Shown: positions 14,997 to 23,978 of the stretch, piece after piece | Layout: each line of letters starts with the position of its first letter | How positions within the stretch are numbered: position 1 is the first letter of the stretch | Assembly: GCF_001514235.1 (NCBI RefSeq) | Contig: NZ_KQ948929.1 | Span: 299,566 to 363,565 of the forward strand | DNA: 64,000 nucleotides | Origin: Streptomyces caeruleatus | GTDB lineage: Bacteria > Actinomycetota > Actinomycetes > Streptomycetales > Streptomycetaceae | Reading direction: 5' to 3' | The notes under the pieces: generated by a model | Told to the model about the DNA's origin: nothing | The model's database searches: none | Seen by the model: the letters and a program-made list of their open reading frames with translations, nothing else | Program-made: the position numbers and the translations under genes

Positions 14997-16412
14997 TCAG
15001 GAGTGCGGGGAGGGCCGGCCGAGCAGGCGTATCGCGCAGGCCGCGAGACAGACGGCGGTCACGCCGCAGGCCCAGGGCAGTACGACCGGGCCTGGCGGCA
15101 GGCCCAGGAGGAGCACCGCCCCGGCCGGGCCGGCGGCGGCCAGGCAGAGCGCGGCCGGCGGCCAGGCCACCCCGAACGCCTGAAGCAGCAGGGCGGTCCA
15201 CAGGGCGGCCGCGAGCAGGAGCAGGGTGGCCGGGTCGGAGCCAGTGAGCAGGGCCGCGGGCAGCAGCAGGGACAGATAGCCGGTCAGGCACAGGCCGAGG
15301 ACGGCGGTCGAACGCAGCAGGAATCCGGCGGGAGTCGCGCTCACCCGCAGCGCGGCGACCGACCAGCCGCGGTAGCGGTACAGCAGCCACTCGGCCGGGC
15401 CCATGCTGAGCGTCAGGGCGATCACCGCGTACGGCTGCCGTCGGCCCTCCAGCATGACGAGCACGGCGGCGGCGAGCCCGAACAGTCCGTACGGCAGGGA
15501 CGCGCGAAGCGCCGGCCGTACGGCGTCGGAGGCGGCCGGGCCGGCGCGCCCCGCCCACAGGACCCGGCCGGCGGCCCCCAGCGTGGCCAGCAGCGCCAAC
15601 AGCGGCAGTCCGACCCGCAGTTCCGGTCCGGGCTCCCCCCACGGCAGCACCGCGGCGCCCACGATCAGCGGGCTGAGCGCGGCCAGCAGCAGCCGCTCCC
15701 GGGCCAGGACCAGCAGGACGCTCGCGCCGGCCAGGTACAGCGACTGGGCGGCCGCCACCGTGAGAGCCAGTGCCCCGGCCCCGGGGAGCGCCGCGAGTGC
15801 CGTGGCCGCGGCGGCGCCCACGAGGGACCCGGTCAGCAGCGTGCCGGATGCCTCCCGGCGTCCGGTGACCAGGCGCAGATGCGCGCGGTGGCCCAGTGCC
15901 TGCCCCCACGCCCAGGAGGCGATGCCCGCCACGATCAGCACGGGGGCGTGCCCGTCGACGGCCCACAGGGGCGCGGTGAGCAGGTAGGCAAGGGCCGGCA
16001 GCGCGAACAGCACGCCGCGCAGGAGGCAGCGCAGGGTGTCGGGTCGCCACGGGTCGGCCGCGCGGGGCGGCTCGGGGAACGTCCGGGGCACCCGCTCGTA
16101 CAGGGCCGTCGCCAGGGAGAAGAGGTTCGGGTGGCCGTACCGCTCCTTGATCACCGTGGCGGACAGGCCCTCGGCCTCCAGCAGGGCCGCCACCTCGTAG
16201 GGATGGACGGCGGGTCCGATGGCGTCGGCGAGTTCGGCGGCGAGTGTGCTGACCGCCTCCTCGTCGGGACCGTGCCGGGGCAGCCGGATCGCGAGCGTGG
16301 CGTCGTCCAGGGCCCAGCGCGGGCGGCGGCGCGGCGGGCGGGGTTCGGCCAGCCGCAGCGCGAGGGTGTCCTGTCCCGCGTCGCCGGGTTCGAGGGATAT
16401 CGGACCGCTCAT
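14997..16412 (-). CDS. Polytopic membrane protein of the polysaccharide operon (PelG-like candidate)
   Basis: A 471-residue protein. The first 120 residues are soluble and include VHPYEVAALLEAEG and VIKERYGHPNLFSLA. After them come about ten to twelve Leu/Ala-rich hydrophobic segments. Its size, topology and position next to a PelF-like glycosyltransferase suggest the flippase/export partner of that enzyme (PelG role), although no family motif is clear. It overlaps the glycosyltransferase by ATGA. The soluble N-terminal part is not a feature of canonical PelG. Confidence 0.75.
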   Translation of the reverse strand: MSGPISLEPGDAGQDTLALRLAEPRPPRRRPRWALDDATLAIRLPRHGPDEEAVSTLAAELADAIGPAVHPYEVAALLEAEGLSATVIKERYGHPNLFSLATALYERVPRTFPEPPRAADPWRPDTLRCLLRGVLFALPALAYLLTAPLWAVDGHAPVLIVAGIASWAWGQALGHRAHLRLVTGRREASGTLLTGSLVGAAAATALAALPGAGALALTVAAAQSLYLAGASVLLVLARERLLLAALSPLIVGAAVLPWGEPGPELRVGLPLLALLATLGAAGRVLWAGRAGPAASDAVRPALRASLPYGLFGLAAAVLVMLEGRRQPYAVIALTLSMGPAEWLLYRYRGWSVAALRVSATPAGFLLRSTAVLGLCLTGYLSLLLPAALLTGSDPATLLLLAAALWTALLLQAFGVAWPPAALCLAAAGPAGAVLLLGLPPGPVVLPWACGVTAVCLAACAIRLLGRPSPHS

Positions 16413-17935
16413 CCGGTCAGACTCCCTGTACCGGTGACCGCCGGGCCGGTGACCGCCGGTGTGGGCAGCACGACTCTGGCGGGCAACTCCGCCTTCCCTG
16501 CGGCCAGTTCGTGGTAGATGGCGCGGAAGGTGTCGATGGTCTGGCGCAGGGTGAACTGTTCGATGACCCGCAGCCGGGCGGCCTCGCCCATCGCCCGGCG
16601 CCGGACGGGATCGCCGAGGAGCTCCAGCGCGGCGGCGGCCATCGCGGCCGGGTCGCGCGGCGGCACGACAAGCCCGGTGTCGCCGACGGCCTCGCGGACG
16701 CCGCCGACGTCGGTGGAGACGGTCGCCCGGCCGCACGACATGGCCTCGATCAGCGTGAACGGGAAGCCCTCGCTGATGCTGGACAGCATCACCACGTTCC
16801 CGGCGGCGTAGGCGTCCTTGATGTCGTCGACGCGGCCTTCGAAGGTCACCGCGTCGCCGTGTCCCAGTTCGGCGGCGAGGGCCTCGCAGCGTTCCCGGTA
16901 CGCCTCGCCGCCCCGGGGTGTGCCGCCGAACAACCGCAGGCGTACCTCCGGCAGTCGGTCCCGTACGAGGGCGAAGGCGCGGATCAGGGTCTCCAGGTCC
17001 TTGATCGGGTCGACCCTCCCGGCCCAGCTCAGGGTGAGCGTCTCCGGCTCCGGTCCGGCCGGCGGGAAGGCGGCGGGGTCGACGCCGTTGTAGACGGTGC
17101 GGATCGACTCGGGGTCGGCGCCGCCCTGCTCCTCCCACAGGCGGTTGTAGCGGTTGCCCGGGGTGATCAGTGCCGCCTGGCGGTAGCTCTCCTCCGCCAG
17201 CAGCCGGAAGAAGCCCAGGATCACCGCCTTCACCGGCCAGCGGTAGGGCGCGGTGCGATAGCCGAGGTAGCGCTCGCGCAGGTAGACGCCGTGCTCGGTG
17301 AGCAGCAGCGGAACTCCGTGCCGCTCGCGTGCGGCCAGCCCCGGCAGGACGGCGACGCCTCCGCTGACGGCGTGTGCGACGCCGTGCCGCGGTGGTGGCG
17401 CGGCCAGTGGGCGCAGCGCGTGTTCGAGCAGGGCGGTGGCGGTGAGCGCGTCGTGCAGGGTGGGCCGCGCCTCGCGCACGGCCAGCCCGGGACGCGTCCA
17501 TACGGCGGTCAGGATGCTGATCGTCGTGTCGCCCCGGAGGAACGCGCTGAGTTCGCCGCTTCCCGCGGCCCGCGCCAGGGTGTGCAGCGCGGGTGCGAAG
17601 CCGTTCTCGGCGCCGGGGTCGACGAGCGCGGTCAGGAACCGCTCGTAGGCGTCGGCGAGCCGCCTGCGGGTCCGGCCGCGGGGCGCGCGGCCCTCGGGTG
17701 CGGCGCCCCACATGGGGACGGACACGACGCCGCGGACATGGTCGGGCAGGTCCCACACGATCGGCTCCCGTCCGGTGCCGGTGACGGCGATGACGTCGAA
17801 CTCGATGTCGGGCATGCCGGTGACGAGCTGGTCGCACCAGACGCTCACACCGCCATGGCTGTGCGGGTAGGTGCCTTCGGTGAGCAGGGTGACGCGCGCG
17901 GTGTCGTCGTGTCGCGCGCCGTGGTGAACGTGCAT
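16409..17935 (-). CDS. PelF-like GT4 glycosyltransferase
   Basis: A cytosolic GT-B retaining glycosyltransferase of 508 residues. The opening VTLLTEGTYPHSHGGVSVW is the hallmark of the PelF group (GT4), the UDP-sugar polymerase of Pel exopolysaccharide. SWAGRVDPIKDLETLI and the E-x7-E motif in SISEGFPFTLIEAMSCG give the donor-binding half. It starts at ATG 17935 and is followed by the membrane protein with a 4-bp overlap. It probably polymerises an N-acetylated hexosamine or galactose-type chain. Confidence 0.92.
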   Translation of the reverse strand: MHVHHGARHDDTARVTLLTEGTYPHSHGGVSVWCDQLVTGMPDIEFDVIAVTGTGREPIVWDLPDHVRGVVSVPMWGAAPEGRAPRGRTRRRLADAYERFLTALVDPGAENGFAPALHTLARAAGSGELSAFLRGDTTISILTAVWTRPGLAVREARPTLHDALTATALLEHALRPLAAPPPRHGVAHAVSGGVAVLPGLAARERHGVPLLLTEHGVYLRERYLGYRTAPYRWPVKAVILGFFRLLAEESYRQAALITPGNRYNRLWEEQGGADPESIRTVYNGVDPAAFPPAGPEPETLTLSWAGRVDPIKDLETLIRAFALVRDRLPEVRLRLFGGTPRGGEAYRERCEALAAELGHGDAVTFEGRVDDIKDAYAAGNVVMLSSISEGFPFTLIEAMSCGRATVSTDVGGVREAVGDTGLVVPPRDPAAMAAAALELLGDPVRRRAMGEAARLRVIEQFTLRQTIDTFRAIYHELAAGKAELPARVVLPTPAVTGPAVTGTGSLTG

Positions 17936-17983
17936 GGATGTGCTCCACGGCCGAGGTGTGGGCGGGGGTGCCGGTCGAGCCGG

Positions 17984-20107
17984 TCAGCTCCCCGTGGGAG
18001 AGACGGGCTCGGCCACGCCCTCGGGCACGCGGGCGTCCGGTGCCGGGGCGGTGACCGGCGCGGAGGCGTCCGTGCCGGTGACCGTGGCGGGGGCCGCGGA
18101 CCGCGGCAGGGTGAGGGTGAGCGGCGTGGCGGTCGCGGCGGTCCACGCGGAGCGTTCACCGGCGTACGCCTCGCCGAAGGCGGAGCCGTCCCGTGCGGTG
18201 CCCTCGGGCATCGTGGCGGGGACGTCGACGCCTGCGGGGCTCTCGACGGTGACGGTGTCGCCGATCCGGTAGGCGGTGACCTGACCGTCGGCCACCGCGG
18301 TCCGCCACGAGGCGCGCCGCTTCAGCTCGCTGCCGATGTCCTTCATTCTCAGGTTGACCAGCGGGGTGTTCTGCGCGAACAGCGTGCCGTAGGTGTCGAG
18401 GACGCCGTCCAGGACCGGGTAGGCGATGCGGTCCTCGGCCAGGTTGGACTGGTGGATGAAGTGCGGCTTGGGGTCGTTGCCGAGGACGTGGCCGAGGGCG
18501 ATCTGCCGCTCCAGGGGCACGATGTGCCGGTCGTAGCCGGTCGCGGTGTCGAGCGGCTCGGACAGGCAGGTCGTGGTGGCCGGGTTGTCCTCGCAGATGC
18601 CGCTGCCGCCCTGGGCGCGGCTGGTGTAGATCCAGTTGTACTCGTCGACCTGCTCGGCGGCGCGGCCCGCGTTGTAGAAGATGTTCATCGGGTAGCGGGG
18701 CACGGTCGTGGCGGGGCCGACCTGCCGCTGGCCGGGTTCGCGGGAGTTGTCCGAGGCGAGCCAGGCGATGCCGGTGTCGGCGAGGGCGAGCGCCAGGTTG
18801 GGGTTGTCGGCCGGCTGCTGCGGCAGCACCTTGAGTCCGGAGTGCTCGCCTGTCACCAACTCGTCGTCGTCCAGCGGGAGTTGGGCCGACCGGCCCCAGG
18901 CGCTGTTGTGGGCGATCTCGTCGGCGACGTCGGCGCGGCTGACCCATTTGGTGCTGCCGTCGGCGTTGGTGGCGCAGCGCCAGGGCACGACCGAGGTGTC
19001 CTGTTCGCAGCCGAGGAAGGCGTGCGTGTAGGTGTGGTTGATCCAGCGGAACTCGGCCCGGTCGGTGACGAGCCGGTCGGCCAGCGGGTCGGCTCCGTTG
19101 TTGTCCTCGCGGTGGTCGACGCTGCCGGCGCCGTTGTAGGCGAGGTCGAGGGTGAGGCCGCGCTCGCGCTGCCAGGTGACGGCGTGGTCGACGTCGGCGG
19201 GCGTCATCCTGATCGGGTCGGGCGTGGCGTTCGGGTCCGTGCAGTCCACGTCGCCGGGTGTGCAGTTGAGGGTGGAGTTCCAGCGGTCGTCGGCCGCGAA
19301 CACGTCGTCGACGTGGACGGCGAAGTAGTTGCGGGACGCGCCCAGGTGCACCCCGCCGGTCATCCACTCGACGATGCCGCGGGCGAGCAGCCGGAACTGC
19401 TGCTGGTACTCGTTGTAGACGAAGGTGACGACGAGTTCACGCCGCCCGTCGTGCCGGTACTCCCCCACCAGCGAGCCCTGCTTGGCGGTGCCCGGGATCG
19501 GCGCCTGCACATAGGGGGTGAAGTCGGCGCCGGCCGTCGGAGTCGACAGATAGGCATAACTCTCGCCGACGGTCGGCGAGTTGTCCTCGAACGGCACCGG
19601 CCCGTCGAGGTAGCCGAACGCCCCCGCCCGCCCGGCCTCCGTCACCTGGGCCCGCACCCCGTCGACGCTGCCCGCGTAGCCGCCGTACACCGGGTACTGG
19701 AGGCCGGTCTCGGGGCGGGCGTAGGTGTAGGCGTCGACCTGCGGGATGTCGTAGGCCTGCTCGTATGCCGCGAGGGCGGCCATCTCCGGCGAGTTCGCCG
19801 GGAACGGGTTGTCGTTGGGCAGCACGACCGCCTGGAACTTGGCGCGGTCCCGGCCGTCCACGGTGTCCGCGAGGTAACCGGCGTCGATCACCGGGCGGTC
19901 GGACCGCGTGAGGTCGATCTCCGTGTACGGCGTTCCCGCGGTGTCCAGTTCGGCGGCGATGGCGTCGGTGGCCGGGCCGCCGTCGCTGACGACGAGCACC
20001 CGCAGATCGATGCGGGGCGGCGGGGTCGCCGCGTGTGCGGCCGGCGCGCCGAGCGCCGATATGAGCGCGCCCGTCGTGAGCAAGGTGGTGCCTAAGGTCC
20101 GCTTCAT
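17984..20107 (-). CDS. Exported Agd3/PelA-like polysaccharide deacetylase
   Basis: A secreted protein of 707 residues with a Sec signal (MKRTLGTTLLTTGALISALG, then Ala-His-Ala). The N-terminal third is an alpha/beta domain starting RIDLRVLVVSDGG, and then comes a deacetylase-like region: YFAVHVDDVF near residues 260-266 and WINHTYTH near 353-360 look like the Asp-Asp and His-x3-His metal site of NodB-like deacetylases. This layout resembles fungal Agd3 (CE18) and bacterial PelA, which partly deacetylate galactosaminoglycans. A GGGAGGGG ribosome site precedes ATG 20107. It heads the operon. Confidence 0.85.
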   Translation of the reverse strand: MKRTLGTTLLTTGALISALGAPAAHAATPPPRIDLRVLVVSDGGPATDAIAAELDTAGTPYTEIDLTRSDRPVIDAGYLADTVDGRDRAKFQAVVLPNDNPFPANSPEMAALAAYEQAYDIPQVDAYTYARPETGLQYPVYGGYAGSVDGVRAQVTEAGRAGAFGYLDGPVPFEDNSPTVGESYAYLSTPTAGADFTPYVQAPIPGTAKQGSLVGEYRHDGRRELVVTFVYNEYQQQFRLLARGIVEWMTGGVHLGASRNYFAVHVDDVFAADDRWNSTLNCTPGDVDCTDPNATPDPIRMTPADVDHAVTWQRERGLTLDLAYNGAGSVDHREDNNGADPLADRLVTDRAEFRWINHTYTHAFLGCEQDTSVVPWRCATNADGSTKWVSRADVADEIAHNSAWGRSAQLPLDDDELVTGEHSGLKVLPQQPADNPNLALALADTGIAWLASDNSREPGQRQVGPATTVPRYPMNIFYNAGRAAEQVDEYNWIYTSRAQGGSGICEDNPATTTCLSEPLDTATGYDRHIVPLERQIALGHVLGNDPKPHFIHQSNLAEDRIAYPVLDGVLDTYGTLFAQNTPLVNLRMKDIGSELKRRASWRTAVADGQVTAYRIGDTVTVESPAGVDVPATMPEGTARDGSAFGEAYAGERSAWTAATATPLTLTLPRSAAPATVTGTDASAPVTAPAPDARVPEGVAEPVSPTGS

Positions 20108-20463
20108 GCGGTGCTGTCCCCTCCCAGGGCAGGGGTGACTACTGCTCCGCTGAGCGGACGCACCCCCGCGCGTGACGCCGGCTTCCCCCTCAGTCGCCGG
20201 TCGTCGACCCATCCGTCGCGTCAAATAGTGAGGTATCTGTGGAGCTTTCGTGCTCTTGCTGCGGAACCTGACGGAAAAACGCAGGTGCGGGACGGGGGGT
20301 CGCTCCGCCCGGACCGTGTGCTCGACCGGGGATCACGGCCGCCCGCGGGGGTGGCTTCGGCCTCTGCCGCGCAGGTGGGAGGGGTGTTCACCGCATCCGC
20401 GGACGGTCGGGGAACACCGGTGCGACTGCCACTGGTATGGACCGGTGTGCCGGTCGGCCCCGC
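20108..20463. other. Gene-free stretch upstream of the deacetylase operon
   Basis: No coding region is convincing in these 356 bp. The stretch should contain the promoter of the minus-strand polysaccharide operon. The AT-richer segment around 20218-20240 is the likeliest core, but no clear -35/-10 pair could be fixed. Confidence 0.4.
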
Positions 20464-20690
20464 GCCGGTTTCAGGTCACCCGCATTACTCTGCTGGTCCT
20501 GTTCGTGATCGGGGACATCCCCGGCACCGGCATCTACGCCACCACCGGTCAGGTCGCCGGCGAGGTCGGCGGCGCGCCGGGACCGGGTCGAGCACCCACA
20601 CTTCCGTACGCCGACCGTCCTGCCGGTGCTCGGCGCGATCACCTCGCTCATCCTGGCGAGCCCTCGGCCCGGTCAGGCGGTCGTCCAGGG
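20464..20690 (+). pseudogene. Remnant of an APC-family amino-acid permease
   Basis: From about 20480 one frame reads ITLLVLFVIGDIPGTGIYAT then TGQVAGEVGGA, the first transmembrane helix of APC permeases. From about 20580 a different frame reads RVEHPHFRTPTVLPVLGAIT and then SLILASP, the extreme C-terminus of the same family. Roughly 400 internal codons are missing and the two ends are out of frame, so this is a deletion remnant rather than a gene. Confidence 0.7.
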
Positions 20691-20759
20691 CCGGAGCTCC
20701 TCGGGGTTGAGCAGCGCCCAGATCCGCGCGACGTGCTCGGGGGCTGGGGCGTGAGCGGC

Positions 20760-21173
20760 CTACCCGGCGTCGATCTGGTGGTCGGCCCAGACATAGCTCG
20801 CGGGCAGCAGGTCGGTGACGAGGACGGTTCGGACGCGGTCGCCTTCGCCGACGATGACCTTGAGGTCGGGGAAGTAGTCGAGAAGTGCCTGGCGGCACCG
20901 GCCGCACGGGGGAACGACGCCGCGGTCGCGGTCGCCCACGGCGACGATGGTGTCCAGGTCGTAGACGCCCTGGGCGGCTGCCGCACCGATGAGGACCAGC
21001 TCGGCGCACGGCCCTCCGGTGAAGTGGTAGGCGTTCACCGCGGTGACGATGCGCCCGTCCCCGGCGCGGGCCGCGGCCGCCATGGTGTGGTTGTCGCCCC
21101 GGCACCGCGTGCGCGCGACGTCGGCCGCGGCCTGGATCAGCTCGTGGTCGACGTCCTGGATCTGCGTGGTCAT
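20760..21173 (-). CDS. Cytidine/blasticidin-S deaminase-like protein
   Basis: A zinc-dependent deaminase of 137 residues, the size of blasticidin S deaminase. GGPCAELVLIG holds the zinc Cys and catalytic Glu in the less common C-A-E form, and VVPPCGRCRQALLDYF the two further zinc cysteines. It could deaminate cytidine or a cytosine-nucleoside antibiotic. It ends in TAG at 20760, but the same frame stays open for 28 more codons afterwards. No partner gene is close; the FAD monooxygenase operon ends upstream without overlap. Confidence 0.88.
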   Translation of the reverse strand: MTTQIQDVDHELIQAAADVARTRCRGDNHTMAAAARAGDGRIVTAVNAYHFTGGPCAELVLIGAAAAQGVYDLDTIVAVGDRDRGVVPPCGRCRQALLDYFPDLKVIVGEGDRVRTVLVTDLLPASYVWADHQIDAG

Positions 21174-21258
21174 GCTCTCTGCCTTCGTCCGGTGTCAGAC
21201 GACGTTGACCCGCCCGACCCTGATGCGCAACCGAGTATCCGCGGTTCCTGCTTACTGC

Positions 21259-22500
21259 TCATCCCGGTTGGCCCGGCCTCGGTGGCGGCAGGGTGAGGGC
21301 CGCATGGGCGGGCCGCGCCTCCGCGGAGGGCACGGTTGCGGCCCTGAGGCCGCGCAGCATGTCGTTGCGCCGCTGCAGACCCCGGGCGGTGGTGGGGAAG
21401 AGTGGGGCGTCGCCCTCGCCGATCTGGTCCTGGTTCAGCGTCACGAAGCCACGGGTGCCGTGTTCGTAGGCGGCGAAGCCCGCGGCGGCGTCCCGGTCGG
21501 CGAGGGAAGCGGCGAGCATGTACGCGCCGACGAGCGCGAGGCTGGAGCCCTGACCGGTAAGGAAGGAAGGTGCGTACGCGGCGTCGCCGAGCAGCGCGAC
21601 CCTGCCGCTGGACCAGCGAGGCATACGGATCTGGCTGACCACGTCGGTGAACAGGTCGTCCGCGTCGCGCAGGGCGGCGAGCATGCCCGGGACCTCCCAT
21701 CCCGCGTCGGCGAACGTCGCGGCGACCAGGTCCCGTTGGGCCCGGGGATCACGGAACGCGCCGAACGAGTCGGGGGCTTCCGGCTGGGCGAAGGTCAGGA
21801 GGGCGTGCACCTCGTCGCTGTCCCCCACGGCGTAGAGAGCCGCGGCTCTGCCCGGGGTGTTCCACATCATGACCTCGTGGGAGAGACCGAAGGTGTTGCG
21901 CAGGGTGAAGCCGGCGAAGCAGTACCCGAGGTAGCGGTGGAACTGCTCTTCGGGGCCGAACAGCGACTCCCGGGTACGCGAGTGCAGACCGTCCGCGCCG
22001 AACACCATGTCGAACGTACGCCGGCCGCCCCCGCGGAAGGTGACGTCGACCCCGTGGCCGGACTGGTCGAGGGTCTCGACACAGTCGTCGAACAAGAACT
22101 CCACGTCGTCACGGACCGCCCCGTACAAAGCCTCCGTCAGATCCCCGCGCCGCACCTCCAGGTCCTGGCCCGCGACACTGCCGGCCACGGCGTGCGGGTC
22201 GACCGAGGCCACCGTGCCGCCGTCCGCGTCGAGGAAGGTCAGCCGACGCAAGTCGACGTGCGCGTCGCGCAGTTGGGGCAGGATCCCCATCCTGCGGACG
22301 ACCTCCAGTGCGGTGCCGCGTACGTCGACGGGGTAGCCGCCGCTGCGTAATGCGGCCGCCTTCTCGACCACGGTGACGGCGTATCCGTAGCGGTTCAGCC
22401 AGAAGGCGAGTGCGGGACCCGCGATGCTTGCGCCCGATATCAGGACCTCGCGTCTCCGGGCCGGGGTACGGGCAGCCGTCAACGGGTGGGTGCTGGTCAT
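21259..22500 (-). CDS. FAD-dependent monooxygenase (class A)
   Basis: A 413-residue flavoprotein hydroxylase. The N-terminal VLISGASIAGPALAFWL is the FAD-binding loop, VVFGADGLHSRTR the DG motif, and VALLGDAAYAPSFLTGQG the GD motif. The sequence style (SGGYPVDVRG near residue 55) resembles monooxygenases that hydroxylate or inactivate aromatic antibiotics, as in the TetX and Rox groups. ATG 22500 overlaps the MFS stop by 4 bp, so it is the second gene of a TetR-controlled operon; detoxification by oxidation plus efflux is the simplest reading. Confidence 0.9.
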   Translation of the reverse strand: MTSTHPLTAARTPARRREVLISGASIAGPALAFWLNRYGYAVTVVEKAAALRSGGYPVDVRGTALEVVRRMGILPQLRDAHVDLRRLTFLDADGGTVASVDPHAVAGSVAGQDLEVRRGDLTEALYGAVRDDVEFLFDDCVETLDQSGHGVDVTFRGGGRRTFDMVFGADGLHSRTRESLFGPEEQFHRYLGYCFAGFTLRNTFGLSHEVMMWNTPGRAAALYAVGDSDEVHALLTFAQPEAPDSFGAFRDPRAQRDLVAATFADAGWEVPGMLAALRDADDLFTDVVSQIRMPRWSSGRVALLGDAAYAPSFLTGQGSSLALVGAYMLAASLADRDAAAGFAAYEHGTRGFVTLNQDQIGEGDAPLFPTTARGLQRRNDMLRGLRAATVPSAEARPAHAALTLPPPRPGQPG

Positions 22501-23891
22501 TTCCTGACTCCTTTGCTCATGGTGCGAACGGCGAGGAGGGACAGCGCCGTGACGGCGCCGGCGATGACGAAGCCGGTGACGAAGGCCGATTCGGCCGGGT
22601 CGTCCGTACCTGGACGGGTTCCGGCGGCGAGGAAGGCGCCGCTGACCTGTGCGCCGGCGGCGAAGCCGATCACGCGCGTCACCAGGACCAGGCTGGTGGC
22701 GGTGCCGGTGTTGCCGTGGTCGACGGAGGTGGCGGTCCTGACGACCATGGCCGTGATGCAGACACCGCTGGCCAGGGCGACCAGTGCCTTGCCGACGACG
22801 AGGTGCCAGACCGCGGTGTGCAGGACCGCCATGGCGAGCAAGGTGGCCGTCATGGTGCCGATTCCGGCGGTGACCACGGCAGTCGAGCCGAAACGCCGCG
22901 CCGCGGCCCCGCCGAGCGGCCCGCTGACGGCCCCCGCGACGGCCCCCGGCAGGAGGTACCGGCCGATGTCGGTGGAGTCGGCCCCGAAGCCGTACCCGTC
23001 GGCGGACACCGCGAACAGCTGCGGCACGAGGAACATCGACACCGCGGTCCCTACGCACACGGCGAAGGTGATCGCGTACGAGCTCCATGTCTGCGGCTTC
23101 GCCGCCAGGCGCAGATCGACCATCGGCGAGGGCGAACGGCGTTCGACGCGGATCCATCCGGCGGCCAGCAGCGCCAGGAGCACGAGGAGGGCGCCCAGTA
23201 CGAGTGGCCGGGCCCCGAGTTCGGGTGCCATCGAGAGGCCGAGCATGAGCGTCAGCAGGATGCCGCTCAGGAGAGCCAGGCCGGGCCAGTCGATCCTGGC
23301 GTCCGGCCGGGTCGGCGGATCGTCCGGCATCAGCCGGTGGACGAACAGGGTCGCCACGACGATCGCGATCGTGGGTATCGCGAACATCCAGTGCCGGGAC
23401 AGCCCTTCCGCGACGGGCCCGGCCATCAGCGTGCCCAGCATGCCGCCGCCCACGAACAGCCCGCTGACCACCCCGATGGCCACCTGGGACTCTCCCGTCG
23501 GGAGGTGCCTGCGTACCAGGATGAACGACAGGGGCATCGCACCCACCATCGCGCCCTCCAGTACCTGGCCGAGCAGCAGCACCGGCAGGTTCGGCGCCAG
23601 CGAGGACACCAGGCCGCCGGCCGAGACGACCGCCATCAGCCGGAGCATGACCCGTCTCCCGCCGTAGCGGTCACCGAGGTTGCCCGCGACGGGCGTGACG
23701 AGAGCGCCGGTGATGAGCAGGGTGATGCTGAGTAACGCCCCTTGGGCGGGGCTGATCGACAACTCGCGTTGCAGCAGCGGGAGCGTCGGTGTCACCACCG
23801 ACTCCAGTGCCCCGGTGGCGACTGCCAGCATGCCGAGAGCCCCGACGGCGGCCCTCCCGGCGCGGACCGGGGGAGCCAGGGTCGTGGTCAT
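22497..23891 (-). CDS. MFS multidrug efflux transporter
   Basis: An inner-membrane major facilitator protein of 464 residues with about 12-14 hydrophobic segments. GNLGDRYGGRRVM is the loop 2-3 signature. The family is drug:H+ antiport. ATG 23891 is preceded by AAAGGAC; the frame continues upstream but without a ribosome site. It shares a short divergent region with a TetR gene that carries a palindrome, and its end overlaps the FAD monooxygenase, suggesting a single substrate-induced detoxification unit. Confidence 0.92.
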   Translation of the reverse strand: MTTTLAPPVRAGRAAVGALGMLAVATGALESVVTPTLPLLQRELSISPAQGALLSITLLITGALVTPVAGNLGDRYGGRRVMLRLMAVVSAGGLVSSLAPNLPVLLLGQVLEGAMVGAMPLSFILVRRHLPTGESQVAIGVVSGLFVGGGMLGTLMAGPVAEGLSRHWMFAIPTIAIVVATLFVHRLMPDDPPTRPDARIDWPGLALLSGILLTLMLGLSMAPELGARPLVLGALLVLLALLAAGWIRVERRSPSPMVDLRLAAKPQTWSSYAITFAVCVGTAVSMFLVPQLFAVSADGYGFGADSTDIGRYLLPGAVAGAVSGPLGGAAARRFGSTAVVTAGIGTMTATLLAMAVLHTAVWHLVVGKALVALASGVCITAMVVRTATSVDHGNTGTATSLVLVTRVIGFAAGAQVSGAFLAAGTRPGTDDPAESAFVTGFVIAGAVTALSLLAVRTMSKGVRK

Positions 23892-23938
23892 GAACGTCCT
23901 TTCCTTCGGTGCCGGGTACATCCAGGAACTACCGGGAC

Positions 23939-23959
23939 TACACTACACCGTGCAGTGTA
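23939..23959. promoter_or_regulatory. TetR operator candidate between the MFS and TetR genes
   Basis: The 21-bp sequence TACACT-N9-AGTGTA is a near-perfect palindrome whose inner CAC and GTG also match. It lies 20 bp before the TetR ATG and about 50 bp before the MFS ATG, a position from which a TetR repressor could control both divergent transcripts. Confidence 0.7.
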
Positions 23960-23978
23960 ATCAGGTTAGGATGCGACC

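Noticed and set aside
13900..16050. A single 716-residue fusion of membrane sequence and the sugar dehydratase
   Set aside because: The upstream part is out-of-frame antisense-like Arg/Pro-rich sequence; AAAGGA before TTG 14901 and the Rossmann start give a normal 333-residue enzyme.
16511..20095. A very long plus-strand open frame (over 1100 codons) opposite the deacetylase and glycosyltransferase genes
   Set aside because: It is an antisense shadow of GC-rich third positions; its translation is Gly/Ala/Val/Arg-biased with no domain, while the minus strand has clear families.
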